DNA of 64,000 bases. Source: Bacteroidota bacterium. Its GTDB lineage: Bacteria; Bacteroidota; Bacteroidia; Bacteroidales; UBA12481. The position numbers were made by a program, and so were the translations under genes. Below, piece after piece: positions 21,229 through 28,984 of the stretch (position 1 is the stretch's first letter; every line of letters begins with the position of its first letter). A model generated the notes under the pieces. That model was not told the DNA's origin. It saw only the letters and a program-made list of their open reading frames with translations, and did no database searches. The stretch covers positions 310,753-374,752 of the forward strand of contig JABHCC010000032.1 of the NCBI GenBank assembly GCA_018669475.1. The letters run 5' to 3'.

Positions 21229-21606
21229 TTATTTTTTCTTAGGTCGCTTTGTTCCATATTTCGAACGGCGCTGTGTCCGACCCTCAACACCAGCTGCATC
21301 TAATGTTCCACGTACCATATGGTAGCGAACACCTGGTAAATCTTTTACCCTGCCTCCACGTACTAAAACAATGGAGTGTTCCTGCAAATTGTGTCCTTCA
21401 CCAGGGATATAAACGTTAACTTCTTTTTGATTGGTTAATCGTACCCTGGCCACTTTTCGCATGGCTGAGTTAGGCTTTTTTGGTGTAGTAGTATAAACTC
21501 TCACACATACTCCCCTTCTCTGGGGGCAAGCATCCAGTGCAGGAGCCTTACTCTTATCCTTAACCTTTTGCCGTCCTTTTCTTACTAACTGCTGTATTGT
21601 AGGCAT
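21229..21606 (-). CDS. rpsL: 30S ribosomal protein S12
   Basis: Decoding-centre protein. The 125-aa product carries [23 protein letters not shown] and [27 protein letters not shown]. The lysines at the two usual streptomycin-resistance positions (in TPKKPNS and GRVKDLPG) are the wild-type residue. It is the first gene of the supercluster, behind a good Bacteroidetes-type promoter. Confidence 0.99.
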   Translation of the reverse strand: MPTIQQLVRKGRQKVKDKSKAPALDACPQRRGVCVRVYTTTPKKPNSAMRKVARVRLTNQKEVNVYIPGEGHNLQEHSIVLVRGGRVKDLPGVRYHMVRGTLDAAGVEGRTQRRSKYGTKRPKKK

Positions 21607-21646
21607 ATAAACCTTATTTTTCTTAACTTTTCACAAAATCGGTGTG

Positions 21647-21674
21647 CAAAGGTATAGATTTTTTTTAAAACAAA
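21647..21674 (-). promoter_or_regulatory. Promoter of the ribosomal supercluster (Bacteroidetes type)
   Basis: Read on the minus strand, TACCTTTG (21654-21647) matches the Bacteroidetes -7 element TAnnTTTG exactly, with an upstream TTTG (21674-21671) about 16 nt away and an A/T-rich spacer. It would start transcription roughly 35 nt before rpsL. The upstream element lies inside the T-rich tail of the terminator at 21681-21710, so the two signals abut. Confidence 0.6.
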
Positions 21675-21680
21675 AAACAA

Positions 21681-21710
21681 AAAAGGGAGCTTTGATCAAA
21701 GCTCCCTTTT
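21681..21710 (-). terminator. Perfect palindromic terminator after the small secreted-protein gene
   Basis: A 30-bp perfect palindrome: AAAAGGGAGCTTTGA and its exact reverse complement, with essentially no loop in the formal match. On the minus strand it is followed by a T-rich tail (TTTTGTTTTTTGTTTT). It lies 18 nt beyond the stop of the gene at 21729 and immediately before the rpsL promoter. Confidence 0.8.
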
Positions 21711-21728
21711 AATGTCGTAATATACCTG

Positions 21729-22166
21729 CTACGGATACTTGATAATAATCACTGTAGGAGGTGGCGTCCCACCAGGTCCGCCATCACTATTATTAGGAAT
21801 ATAAAAACCATCAGCTTTGACAAAAACTTGCTTTGAACCAATCTCAATCATAACTTTAAAATCTCTGTTGAGATTCAAATCCCCGATATCGAATATGTAC
21901 AAATCCCAATTCCCATATGATACAATTTTTGCATTTGCGAGCATCTCACCCTTAATGCCAGCTATTTGGACTGCACTCACAAACTGATCTGATTTTTTCT
22001 TCTTTTTTACCATGAAAGTAAAAACATCAAAATCTCCATCCTGATCGGCATCAAAAACAAAGCCTTTTTGTATTTCAATATCCTTAGCCTTAAATGTCTT
22101 TTGACCATAGGATTGACTCATGGTCAATAGTATAATACTTACGGATAACAGGACAATTTTTTTCAT
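21729..22166 (-). CDS. Small secreted protein of unknown function
   Basis: I do not recognise a family. The 145-aa product has a clear signal peptide (MKKIVLLSVSIILLTMSQSYGQ, cleavage expected after YGQ). The mature protein holds DADQDGDFDVF, which has the DxDxDGxxD spacing of EF-hand-like or dockerin-like calcium loops, then a predicted beta-rich middle. It ends in a Gly/Pro-rich tail GGPGGTPPPT and VIIIKYP. It has its own promoter-like sequence and terminator, so it is a monocistronic unit divergent from the CHAT-protein gene. Export is likely; calcium binding is a guess from one motif. Confidence 0.75.
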   Translation of the reverse strand: MKKIVLLSVSIILLTMSQSYGQKTFKAKDIEIQKGFVFDADQDGDFDVFTFMVKKKKKSDQFVSAVQIAGIKGEMLANAKIVSYGNWDLYIFDIGDLNLNRDFKVMIEIGSKQVFVKADGFYIPNNSDGGPGGTPPPTVIIIKYP

Positions 22167-22217
22167 CTGAATTATATTTTAAGATTATTTTCCTAATGGT
22201 TAATCCCTATTGAGTCC

Positions 22218-22249
22218 GAAAGGTAACCCCATAAAATCGAAAAAATCAA
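22218..22249 (-). promoter_or_regulatory. Probable promoter of the small secreted-protein gene
   Basis: On the minus strand, TTG (22249-22247), a 21-nt spacer and TACCTTTC (22225-22218), one base off the TAnnTTTG -7 consensus. It lies about 50 nt before the start codon at 22166. Confidence 0.4.
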
Positions 22250-22328
22250 CTATTAAGACCATTTTTTGACGAACGACAAGAATTCAGGCTGTTTTTATAT
22301 ATATATTTACCTCCCACCGTCTGAGTCT

Positions 22329-25178
22329 ATGGCCAAATATACCATATTTAAAATATTACCCATACTAATCTTAAGCAGTTTCTTGTTGATTCTGTCAGAA
22401 AGTTATTGTGCATGCCAGGAAAGTATGCTGTATCCTGAAACTGTAGTCGATGAGTATTTCTCTGAGAATTATAATGAGGCAGCTACATTAGCTTCAAATC
22501 ATTTTCAGAATGTAATTGGTGCCTCACATGATAGTCTCAAGCAAGGATTTGTGATACGTCTGGCCTTTCTTTCTGCTTGGTCAGAGAACATTGTCACCGC
22601 CGAAATCTATAACCGGGGGTGGAGTCAGGTCGAAGAAAAAGACAGCATACCACCAAACTCTTGGGAAATCGCTGATCACTATGCAATCTATTCAGTAATT
22701 GCCAACCTGGATAGACGATACAAAGATGCACTGGACACACTCCAACTTTCAATCAATCACAGACTCCCTACAAACCGATTGGAAAAAGCGATTTTGGCAG
22801 ATTGCTATCAGTTTATGGGAGTCCTCAATGCCCAACTTGGGGATTACGCAAAAGCCATTGCCAGCTACCGTGAAGCAAAAACAATAAACCTTGGCAATAA
22901 ACGCAAGGCTGCTAATTATCAAATAGAATATGAGATGGCCAAATCCAGGATCTTTTTAAACCCTGGTGAACCATCAATTCTGGATTCATTAAACAACTGT
23001 CTTGAGTATTTCATCCGGGAGGAAAAAACAAATCTCATCGTCAATACTTACAATGAAATTGGAAACTTCTACCTGTCTGATAACAACAACATTGAGGCAG
23101 CCAAACAGTTCAGAATCTCTCTGGATTTGCGAATAAAAACTCATAATCTTGATGAGATAAATGTCGCTTTCAACAATCTTGGAGCTGCCTTTAATCTGTT
23201 AAATCAGGCAGATAGCGCAATATTCTATTTTTATCAGGCCATAGCGCACACACCAGATGACAACTACAATCAGGCTGCTAATTATCACAATAATCTGGGA
23301 GCCCAGTTCGGTAAGTTGAATAAACCGGATTCTGCGCTATATCATTTTAGCCATGCCATTAACCTGATATTTCCTTATAAAATAAGCAATTCATTGAATG
23401 AGCTGGGCAATCTTAAAATATTATCTCCAATACTACCAGTTTTTTTAGCCAACCAGGGGAATGCGAAACTTGACCTGTATTATGATACCAGGGAACATCA
23501 TTGGCTTACTGAAAGCGTACAAACATTAGAATATGCAGTTGATCTACTTGATCAGTTGAGATATATGTCCTCATTCGAGTCAAAGAATTTTTCAGTCCGT
23601 GAAAACAGGGGTTTCTATTTCCTCGCCCTGGAAGCTGCAATTGAACAGTACAAAGACAATCCCACAACAATCAACTTTCAAACTGTATTTAACTTCTCCT
23701 ACAAAGCTAAGTCGGCAGTATTTAATGAATATCAACGAGTTTTGAATGCCAGAGATTCAATGATGATTGATCAGACTTTAATTCAAAAAGATGATAGCCT
23801 TAAAAGGTTATTGACCCAAACCTCGCAAGAATTGATTCAATTCAGAAGGCTTGGTCCTGACTGGGCTGATTCAGTGGCCCACCGTAACAGTTTGCTGATA
23901 AATCTGGATCTGATGATTCAAGATCATTCAAAGGTATTACGCCAGAAATATCCGGCCTATTATAATTATATACATACCCCAGACCAAATAGACTATACTG
24001 ACATTCAGGCAAAGCTTGAAAAGGATGAAGTTATTATTGACTTCACATATTCTGCTGATCTTATAGCTGCTTTATTAATTGCCAGGGATAATATATCGAT
24101 CCATACAGAGACCCTATCGGATGATTTCATTGCCAAAATAGAAGATTACAGGAATTTCTTTGCCCGTTTCTCAAAGCTGGGTTTTAGTGATTTCATCGGG
24201 ATTGGGTATGATCTTTATATGAAGCTTCTTGAACCTTTCAAAGACCAAATCCTTGATAAGGATTTGATTATTATTACTGATGGACCACTCGGATATATCC
24301 CCTTTGACACATTCTGTACATGTGCAGATATTCCCGTCAGAAAAAACTATAGTGAATTGCCCATGCTTGTTAAAACAACAACAATATCACTATTGAATTC
24401 CATTCAGCAGTTCCATGATGCCCGAAACTTTCATTCAGATAATTTGGTAAGCGTACAGGCTTTTGCTCCTTTTACCGATACGCACTACTATTATAATGAA
24501 TATAAACTTCCCCAACTAATGGGAAGTAGGAGAGAACTCAGATCAATCAGCAATCACATGGCATCCCATTCTCACCAGGGATCAAAAGCTTCTCTAAGCA
24601 AATTCCATCAGGTCAGGAATCAGGGGGATATCCTCCACCTGGCAACTCATGGAATACTTTCATCAGACAACCCAATGGACAATCTGCTGATTTTCAGCCC
24701 TGAAGGACAGCAAAAGCACAAACTACACCTTTACGATGTAATTAATCTCTCAATAAAATCTCCATTAGTTGTGTTAAGTGCTTGTGATACAGGAACTGGT
24801 GATTTATTTGAAGGAGAGGGAATAATGAGTGTTACCCGTGGATTTCATTTTGCCGGTGTACCGGCCGTTATTATGAGCCTTTGGCCTGCCTATGACCGTC
24901 CGGCTGTTGTAATCATGGATAATTTTTATCGTGAATTAGGGCAGGGATTGGGCACTGCAGAATCTTTACGTCAGGCTAAGCTTAATTATCTTATATCAGC
25001 ATCATCAGCTGAGAGTCATCCTAGTTTATGGGCCAATTATCAACTGAGTGGGATAAATAGCAAAATCCCACTCAAAAACAAGTTTGGATGGCCCCTGTTA
25101 TTAGGATTAATTTCCGGGCTCATCCTAATGTATTTTGTTGTTAAATCCCTTGGGTCCAGATTTGGAAAAACAGATTGA
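22329..25178 (+). CDS. Exported TPR-CHAT domain protein with C-terminal membrane anchor
   Basis: Start set at the ATG at 22329, which gives the signal-peptide-like MAKYTIFKILPILILSSFLLILSES; the track's TTG at 22266 adds 21 unlikely residues. The protein is 949 aa. The first half has tetratricopeptide-like repeats (for example QFMGVLNAQLGDYAKAIASYREA, NAQLG, NNLGAAFNLLNQADSAIFYFYQA). The C-terminal third is a CHAT caspase-like peptidase domain with the expected pair: His774 in LHLATHG and Cys819 in LSACDTGTGD, followed by GVPAVIMSLWP. A single hydrophobic segment (WPLLLGLISGLILMYFVV) is near the end. A CHAT protease tethered in the envelope is likely; its substrate and trigger are unknown. 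Confidence 0.88.
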   Translation: MAKYTIFKILPILILSSFLLILSESYCACQESMLYPETVVDEYFSENYNEAATLASNHFQNVIGASHDSLKQGFVIRLAFLSAWSENIVTAEIYNRGWSQVEEKDSIPPNSWEIADHYAIYSVIANLDRRYKDALDTLQLSINHRLPTNRLEKAILADCYQFMGVLNAQLGDYAKAIASYREAKTINLGNKRKAANYQIEYEMAKSRIFLNPGEPSILDSLNNCLEYFIREEKTNLIVNTYNEIGNFYLSDNNNIEAAKQFRISLDLRIKTHNLDEINVAFNNLGAAFNLLNQADSAIFYFYQAIAHTPDDNYNQAANYHNNLGAQFGKLNKPDSALYHFSHAINLIFPYKISNSLNELGNLKILSPILPVFLANQGNAKLDLYYDTREHHWLTESVQTLEYAVDLLDQLRYMSSFESKNFSVRENRGFYFLALEAAIEQYKDNPTTINFQTVFNFSYKAKSAVFNEYQRVLNARDSMMIDQTLIQKDDSLKRLLTQTSQELIQFRRLGPDWADSVAHRNSLLINLDLMIQDHSKVLRQKYPAYYNYIHTPDQIDYTDIQAKLEKDEVIIDFTYSADLIAALLIARDNISIHTETLSDDFIAKIEDYRNFFARFSKLGFSDFIGIGYDLYMKLLEPFKDQILDKDLIIITDGPLGYIPFDTFCTCADIPVRKNYSELPMLVKTTTISLLNSIQQFHDARNFHSDNLVSVQAFAPFTDTHYYYNEYKLPQLMGSRRELRSISNHMASHSHQGSKASLSKFHQVRNQGDILHLATHGILSSDNPMDNLLIFSPEGQQKHKLHLYDVINLSIKSPLVVLSACDTGTGDLFEGEGIMSVTRGFHFAGVPAVIMSLWPAYDRPAVVIMDNFYRELGQGLGTAESLRQAKLNYLISASSAESHPSLWANYQLSGINSKIPLKNKFGWPLLLGLISGLILMYFVVKSLGSRFGKTD

Positions 25179-25220
25179 AATTTTGTTATTAATCATACTT
25201 CTTCAAGTCAATTCTACCGA

Positions 25221-25250
25221 TTGATTCTTACGAAAAAAATGTTAGATTTG
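25221..25250 (+). promoter_or_regulatory. Promoter of fusA2 (Bacteroidetes type)
   Basis: TTG at 25221-25223, a 19-nt spacer and TAGATTTG at 25243-25250, an exact TAnnTTTG match at near-ideal spacing. It leaves a leader of about 55 nt before the ATG at 25313, long enough for control at the leader level, though I see no clear structure in it. Confidence 0.65.
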
Positions 25251-25312
25251 CATTCCTAAATAAACAGGCTGAAATCCTAATATTCAGATCATCAAGTTAA
25301 AAAGGTACTAAA

Positions 25313-27469
25313 ATGAAAGTATACCAAACCAATCAAATTCGGAACCTAGTGCTTTTAGGCAATTCCGGATCAGGAAAAACCACTCTGGCTGAATCGTTTA
25401 TGTTGGATGGCGGTATTATCAGCAGACGAGGCGATGTTGATAACAAAAATACCGTATCTGATTACCATGAGATAGAGCACGAAAGAGGCAGCTCAGTTTA
25501 CTCCACTGTTTTTTATTCAGAATTCAAAGATCATAAGCTAAACTTCATTGACACACCTGGCTCAGATGATTTTGTTGGAGCAGCTGTTGCAAGCTTGAAT
25601 GCAGCTGACGTAGCCCTGGTTGTTATGAACTCTCAGAATGGTGTTGAGGTTGGTACTGAAACTTTCATGCGTTATGCCAACAAATTCAACAAACCTGTTG
25701 TTCTGGTGGCAAATCAGCTTGATTCAGATAAATGTGTTTTTGACAAGCTTGTTGAGTCTGCCAAAGATGCTTTTGGCTCTAAGGTTGTTGTGGCACAATA
25801 TCCAGTTAATGAAGGAGAAAATTTTGACACAGTTCTTGATGTTATACGTAAGGTTGCTTATAAATTCCCTGTCGACGGAGGCCCACCAGAGGAGGTAGCT
25901 CTGACAGATTCTCAATCTGAAAAAGTTGAAGAATTATACATTGAGCTAATTGAAGCCGTTGCGGAGACTGATGAAGAATTGATGGAGACATTCTTTGAAA
26001 ATGACACATTAACTGAAGATGAAATACGGAAGGGATTGAGAAAAGGATTAGCTGAAAGGGGCTTATTCCCAATCTTCTGTACGAGTGGCAAACAGGCGCA
26101 GGGCACACAGCGACTTATGGAATTCATTATCAACACAGTTCCTGAACCTACTGAATTTAGCGGCCCAGTTGATCAGGATGGTAATATAGTGAAGATTGAT
26201 CCTGATGGAAAAACTACCCTGTTCGTATTTAAAAACTTCACTGAACCTCATCTTGGCGAAGTAAGTTTCTTTAAAGTGATTTCAGGCGAACTAAATGAAG
26301 GCGACGACTTGTATAATCATAATACTAATACAAAGGAAAGACTCTCTCAGATGTTTTTGGTTGCCGGCAAGAATCGCGAAAAAATATCAAGTATTCATGC
26401 TGGTGATATTGGTGCTGCAGTGAAGCTGAAAGACACTAAAGTATTTACTACTCTGGGTGAAAAAGATTTACCCGCTCCATTAGTTCCGATTGAAATGCCT
26501 GAACCAAAATACCGGGCTGCCATTAAAACAAAGGACGAGTCGGATGACGAAAAATTAGGCGAAATGCTTAACCGTCTGCATCAGGAAGATCCTTCATTAT
26601 TGGTTGAATACTCAAAAGAACTCAAACAGATTATTCTTAGTGGGCAGGGAGAATATCACCTTAATATTATTTCTTCAATTTTGCTAAATCAGTATAAGAT
26701 TGAGACAGAATACTTGTCACCTAAGATTCCATATCGGGAGACTATAACAAAATATGCTCAAGCCCAATTCCGTCATAAAAAGCAGTCAGGTGGAGCCGGA
26801 CAGTTTGGTGAGGTACATATGATAATTGAGCCTCATGATGATAATAGCCCAGAAAGGAATGTCTTCAAGGTAAATGGAAAAGAGCTGACACTATCCCTCA
26901 GAGGGAAAGAAGAACATCCTCTGGCCTGGGGAGGTAAGCTTGTATTTTATAATTGCATTGTAGGTGGATCTATTGACACCCGTTTCTTACCTGCCATTCT
27001 TAAAGGTTTGATGGAAAAACTTGAAAATGGTCCATTAACCGGCAGTTATGCAAGGGACATCAGAGTTTACGTTTATGACGGCAAAATGCACCCGGTTGAC
27101 TCAAATGAAATTTCATTTAAGCTTGCTGGTGCAAAAGCTTTTGCTGAAGCGTTCAAAAATGCCGGCCCAAAGATTCTTGAGCCAGTTTATGAGGTTGAAG
27201 TGATGGTTCCAGGTGACCGTATGGGTGATGTTATGAGTGACTTACAGGGACGAAGAGCTATGATTCTTGGAATGAGTTCTGAAGGTCGCTATGAAATCCT
27301 TAAGGCAAAAGTCCCTTTAGCTGAATTGAATAAATACTCAACTGCTTTGAGTTCTCTAACCAGTGGTCGCGCAACTTATACTATGAGATATAGTGATTAT
27401 GCTTTATGTCCACCTGATATTCAGGACAAACTGATTTCAAGTTATGAAGCAGATCAGGATGATGAATAA
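25313..27469 (+). CDS. fusA2: EF-G paralog (EF-G2) lacking the catalytic switch-II histidine
   Basis: A 718-aa EF-G-like protein with all five domains. The P-loop is intact (GNSGSGKT, residues 16-23). Switch I reads ERGSSVYST instead of RGITI, switch II reads DTPGSDDF with Ser84 where the catalytic His belongs, and the G4 motif is NQLD instead of NKMD. Domain IV-V signatures remain (GQGEYHLN, GGAGQFGEVHM, SLTSGRATYTMRYSDYALCP). A Bacteroides EF-G paralog is reported to support translation without GTP hydrolysis, and this sequence fits that type. It is a single gene with its own promoter and terminator, far from the canonical fusA. Confidence 0.9.
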   Translation: MKVYQTNQIRNLVLLGNSGSGKTTLAESFMLDGGIISRRGDVDNKNTVSDYHEIEHERGSSVYSTVFYSEFKDHKLNFIDTPGSDDFVGAAVASLNAADVALVVMNSQNGVEVGTETFMRYANKFNKPVVLVANQLDSDKCVFDKLVESAKDAFGSKVVVAQYPVNEGENFDTVLDVIRKVAYKFPVDGGPPEEVALTDSQSEKVEELYIELIEAVAETDEELMETFFENDTLTEDEIRKGLRKGLAERGLFPIFCTSGKQAQGTQRLMEFIINTVPEPTEFSGPVDQDGNIVKIDPDGKTTLFVFKNFTEPHLGEVSFFKVISGELNEGDDLYNHNTNTKERLSQMFLVAGKNREKISSIHAGDIGAAVKLKDTKVFTTLGEKDLPAPLVPIEMPEPKYRAAIKTKDESDDEKLGEMLNRLHQEDPSLLVEYSKELKQIILSGQGEYHLNIISSILLNQYKIETEYLSPKIPYRETITKYAQAQFRHKKQSGGAGQFGEVHMIIEPHDDNSPERNVFKVNGKELTLSLRGKEEHPLAWGGKLVFYNCIVGGSIDTRFLPAILKGLMEKLENGPLTGSYARDIRVYVYDGKMHPVDSNEISFKLAGAKAFAEAFKNAGPKILEPVYEVEVMVPGDRMGDVMSDLQGRRAMILGMSSEGRYEILKAKVPLAELNKYSTALSSLTSGRATYTMRYSDYALCPPDIQDKLISSYEADQDDE

Positions 27470-27488
27470 TTATTATAAAATAATATGA

Positions 27489-27525
27489 TAAAAAAAGGTC
27501 TGTCATTATTGGCAGACCTTTTTTT
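27489..27525. terminator. Bidirectional terminator between fusA2 and the T9SS type B gene
   Basis: AAAAAAGGTCTG pairs with CAGACCTTTTTT across a 10-nt loop. A-run and T-run flank both sides, so it can act on both strands, in keeping with the convergent genes. It lies about 20 nt after the fusA2 stop. Confidence 0.85.
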
Positions 27526-27582
27526 ATGACACCTGTTTCGCAAATAAACATCCGGCAGGTAATCATAATAAGTACCTTGCTC

Positions 27583-28809
27583 CTATCTTATCAAGGTAAG
27601 AAAACCTTTATAAATGCCTCCGATATATGGCTTATCATCCCATCCGGTAGCTTCAATAATATAATAATAAGTTCCTGAGGGGGAGTCTGCACCAGTTCCC
27701 TGATTCTTACCGTTCCAACCCGATTCAAGAGCCTTCCAGTCATCCCATTCATATACCAACTTACCCCAACGGTTAAATATTTTTCCATAAAAATGCCTCA
27801 ATGACAGAGACTTAACCTGAAAATAATCATTAGCTCCATCCTCATTTGGAGTAAATACATTTGGAATCTCGAGCAGTGATGAATCAACCTGTACCAACTG
27901 TTCTGATGCATAGCTATAGGTACACTGATCATATTTTGCTCTCATACGCGTCACATATTCTCCTGGCCTTTCAAAACTGAAAGTCATTTCAGAGGAATAC
28001 AACAAAATTGTCGGATCGCCAGATCTTTCATAAAATTCCCAATTATATTCGATAGAGGTTTCATTTCCACCATTACTACTTGAATCAATTGAGAAAGTAA
28101 CATCCAGAGGAGCTTCGCCAGTTAATGGATCCATTGTATATTCTGCATACACACCGTACAGAGTCAGGCTTGTATCATGAAAACAACCAAAATCATCCTG
28201 TACCCTGAAAATATAATCGAGATGGCCTTCGTCGAGGGGAGGCTCAGTACGACCTACGCCATGACGGTCAGACACCATATTAGAACCTGACCAAACAAAA
28301 TCTGATGGCAAAAAAGTATTGATAAATGGTGAATCATCGGCATCCCATAGCTTTGGGCTTACAAAACCTGTTAATGTAATGGATTCACCTGAACAAAAAG
28401 AGCTTCTATCAGATCTTGTACCAGTAAAATCAGGAGCCATTGCAACAAAAACATGCAAACTTGGAACATTCTGAGCTGGATCACCGTTTAAATTAGTCAC
28501 ATACAAACGGAGAATATAATGACCTCCTTCGGGATAGGCATAAGTTACAGTTTTTCCACTTACACTATTGGTTTCAAAACCTACATCCCAGGTAAATACA
28601 ACCTGATTCGGATCAAATGCTGTTCCATCTTCATTTTGTCCTTCGGCCATGTAAATAGTACTTTTCCCCGGGCATGTATACAAAGTATCCAAAGCCGGTT
28701 GCTTGATCTCAACAGAGAAATTACCTTCCTGGGCATGGAGTTGAGGTGTTAAACTTGTTAACACCAACAACGAACTGACTAATTGAGTCTTAATGATTAT
28801 CTTCTTCAT
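27583..28809 (-). CDS. PKD-domain cell-surface protein with T9SS type B sorting domain
   Basis: The 408-aa product has a signal peptide (MKKIIIKTQLVSSLLVLTSLTPQLHAQ). At least two PKD/Ig-like regions follow: FTWDVGFETNSVSGKTVTYAYPEGGHYILRLYVTN near residues 65-105, and a second around residues 235-300 (VTFSIDSSSNGG... FERPGEYVTRMRAKY). The C-terminal ~90 residues, from IPNVFTPNEDGANDYFQV to GGIYKGFLTLIR, are a gliding-motility/CHU_C type B sorting domain that directs export through the type IX system. Adhesion or surface display is likely; the ligand is unknown. It is a single gene. Confidence 0.9.
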   Translation of the reverse strand: MKKIIIKTQLVSSLLVLTSLTPQLHAQEGNFSVEIKQPALDTLYTCPGKSTIYMAEGQNEDGTAFDPNQVVFTWDVGFETNSVSGKTVTYAYPEGGHYILRLYVTNLNGDPAQNVPSLHVFVAMAPDFTGTRSDRSSFCSGESITLTGFVSPKLWDADDSPFINTFLPSDFVWSGSNMVSDRHGVGRTEPPLDEGHLDYIFRVQDDFGCFHDTSLTLYGVYAEYTMDPLTGEAPLDVTFSIDSSSNGGNETSIEYNWEFYERSGDPTILLYSSEMTFSFERPGEYVTRMRAKYDQCTYSYASEQLVQVDSSLLEIPNVFTPNEDGANDYFQVKSLSLRHFYGKIFNRWGKLVYEWDDWKALESGWNGKNQGTGADSPSGTYYYIIEATGWDDKPYIGGIYKGFLTLIR

Positions 28810-28903
28810 TGTGCCAAATGGCTATTATATTACAACAAGCTACAATATTAATAATTATTCAAGGATCTGCTTCATTCTTATGAGGCTTTCCCTATCATAT
28901 TGT

Positions 28904-28911
28904 TATTTTTG
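28904..28911 (+). promoter_or_regulatory. Possible -7 promoter element of the helicase gene
   Basis: TATTTTTG matches TAnnTTTG 73 nt before the ATG at 28985. I do not see a good TTG at the expected distance upstream, so support is weak. Confidence 0.3.
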
Positions 28912-28984
28912 TCTCGATTTTCGGGATTGCATATAAACTATAACGGAGCATCCCCCAATACATTTCACAGGAGATTGAATTGTC

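Noticed and set aside
22266-22328. TTG-start extension of the CHAT protein
   Set aside because: The ATG at 22329 begins a normal signal peptide. The extra 21 residues look like untranslated sequence.
25179-25312. Riboswitch or attenuator in the fusA2 leader
   Set aside because: The promoter is good, but no stem-loop series, terminator or leader peptide is visible in the ~55-nt leader.
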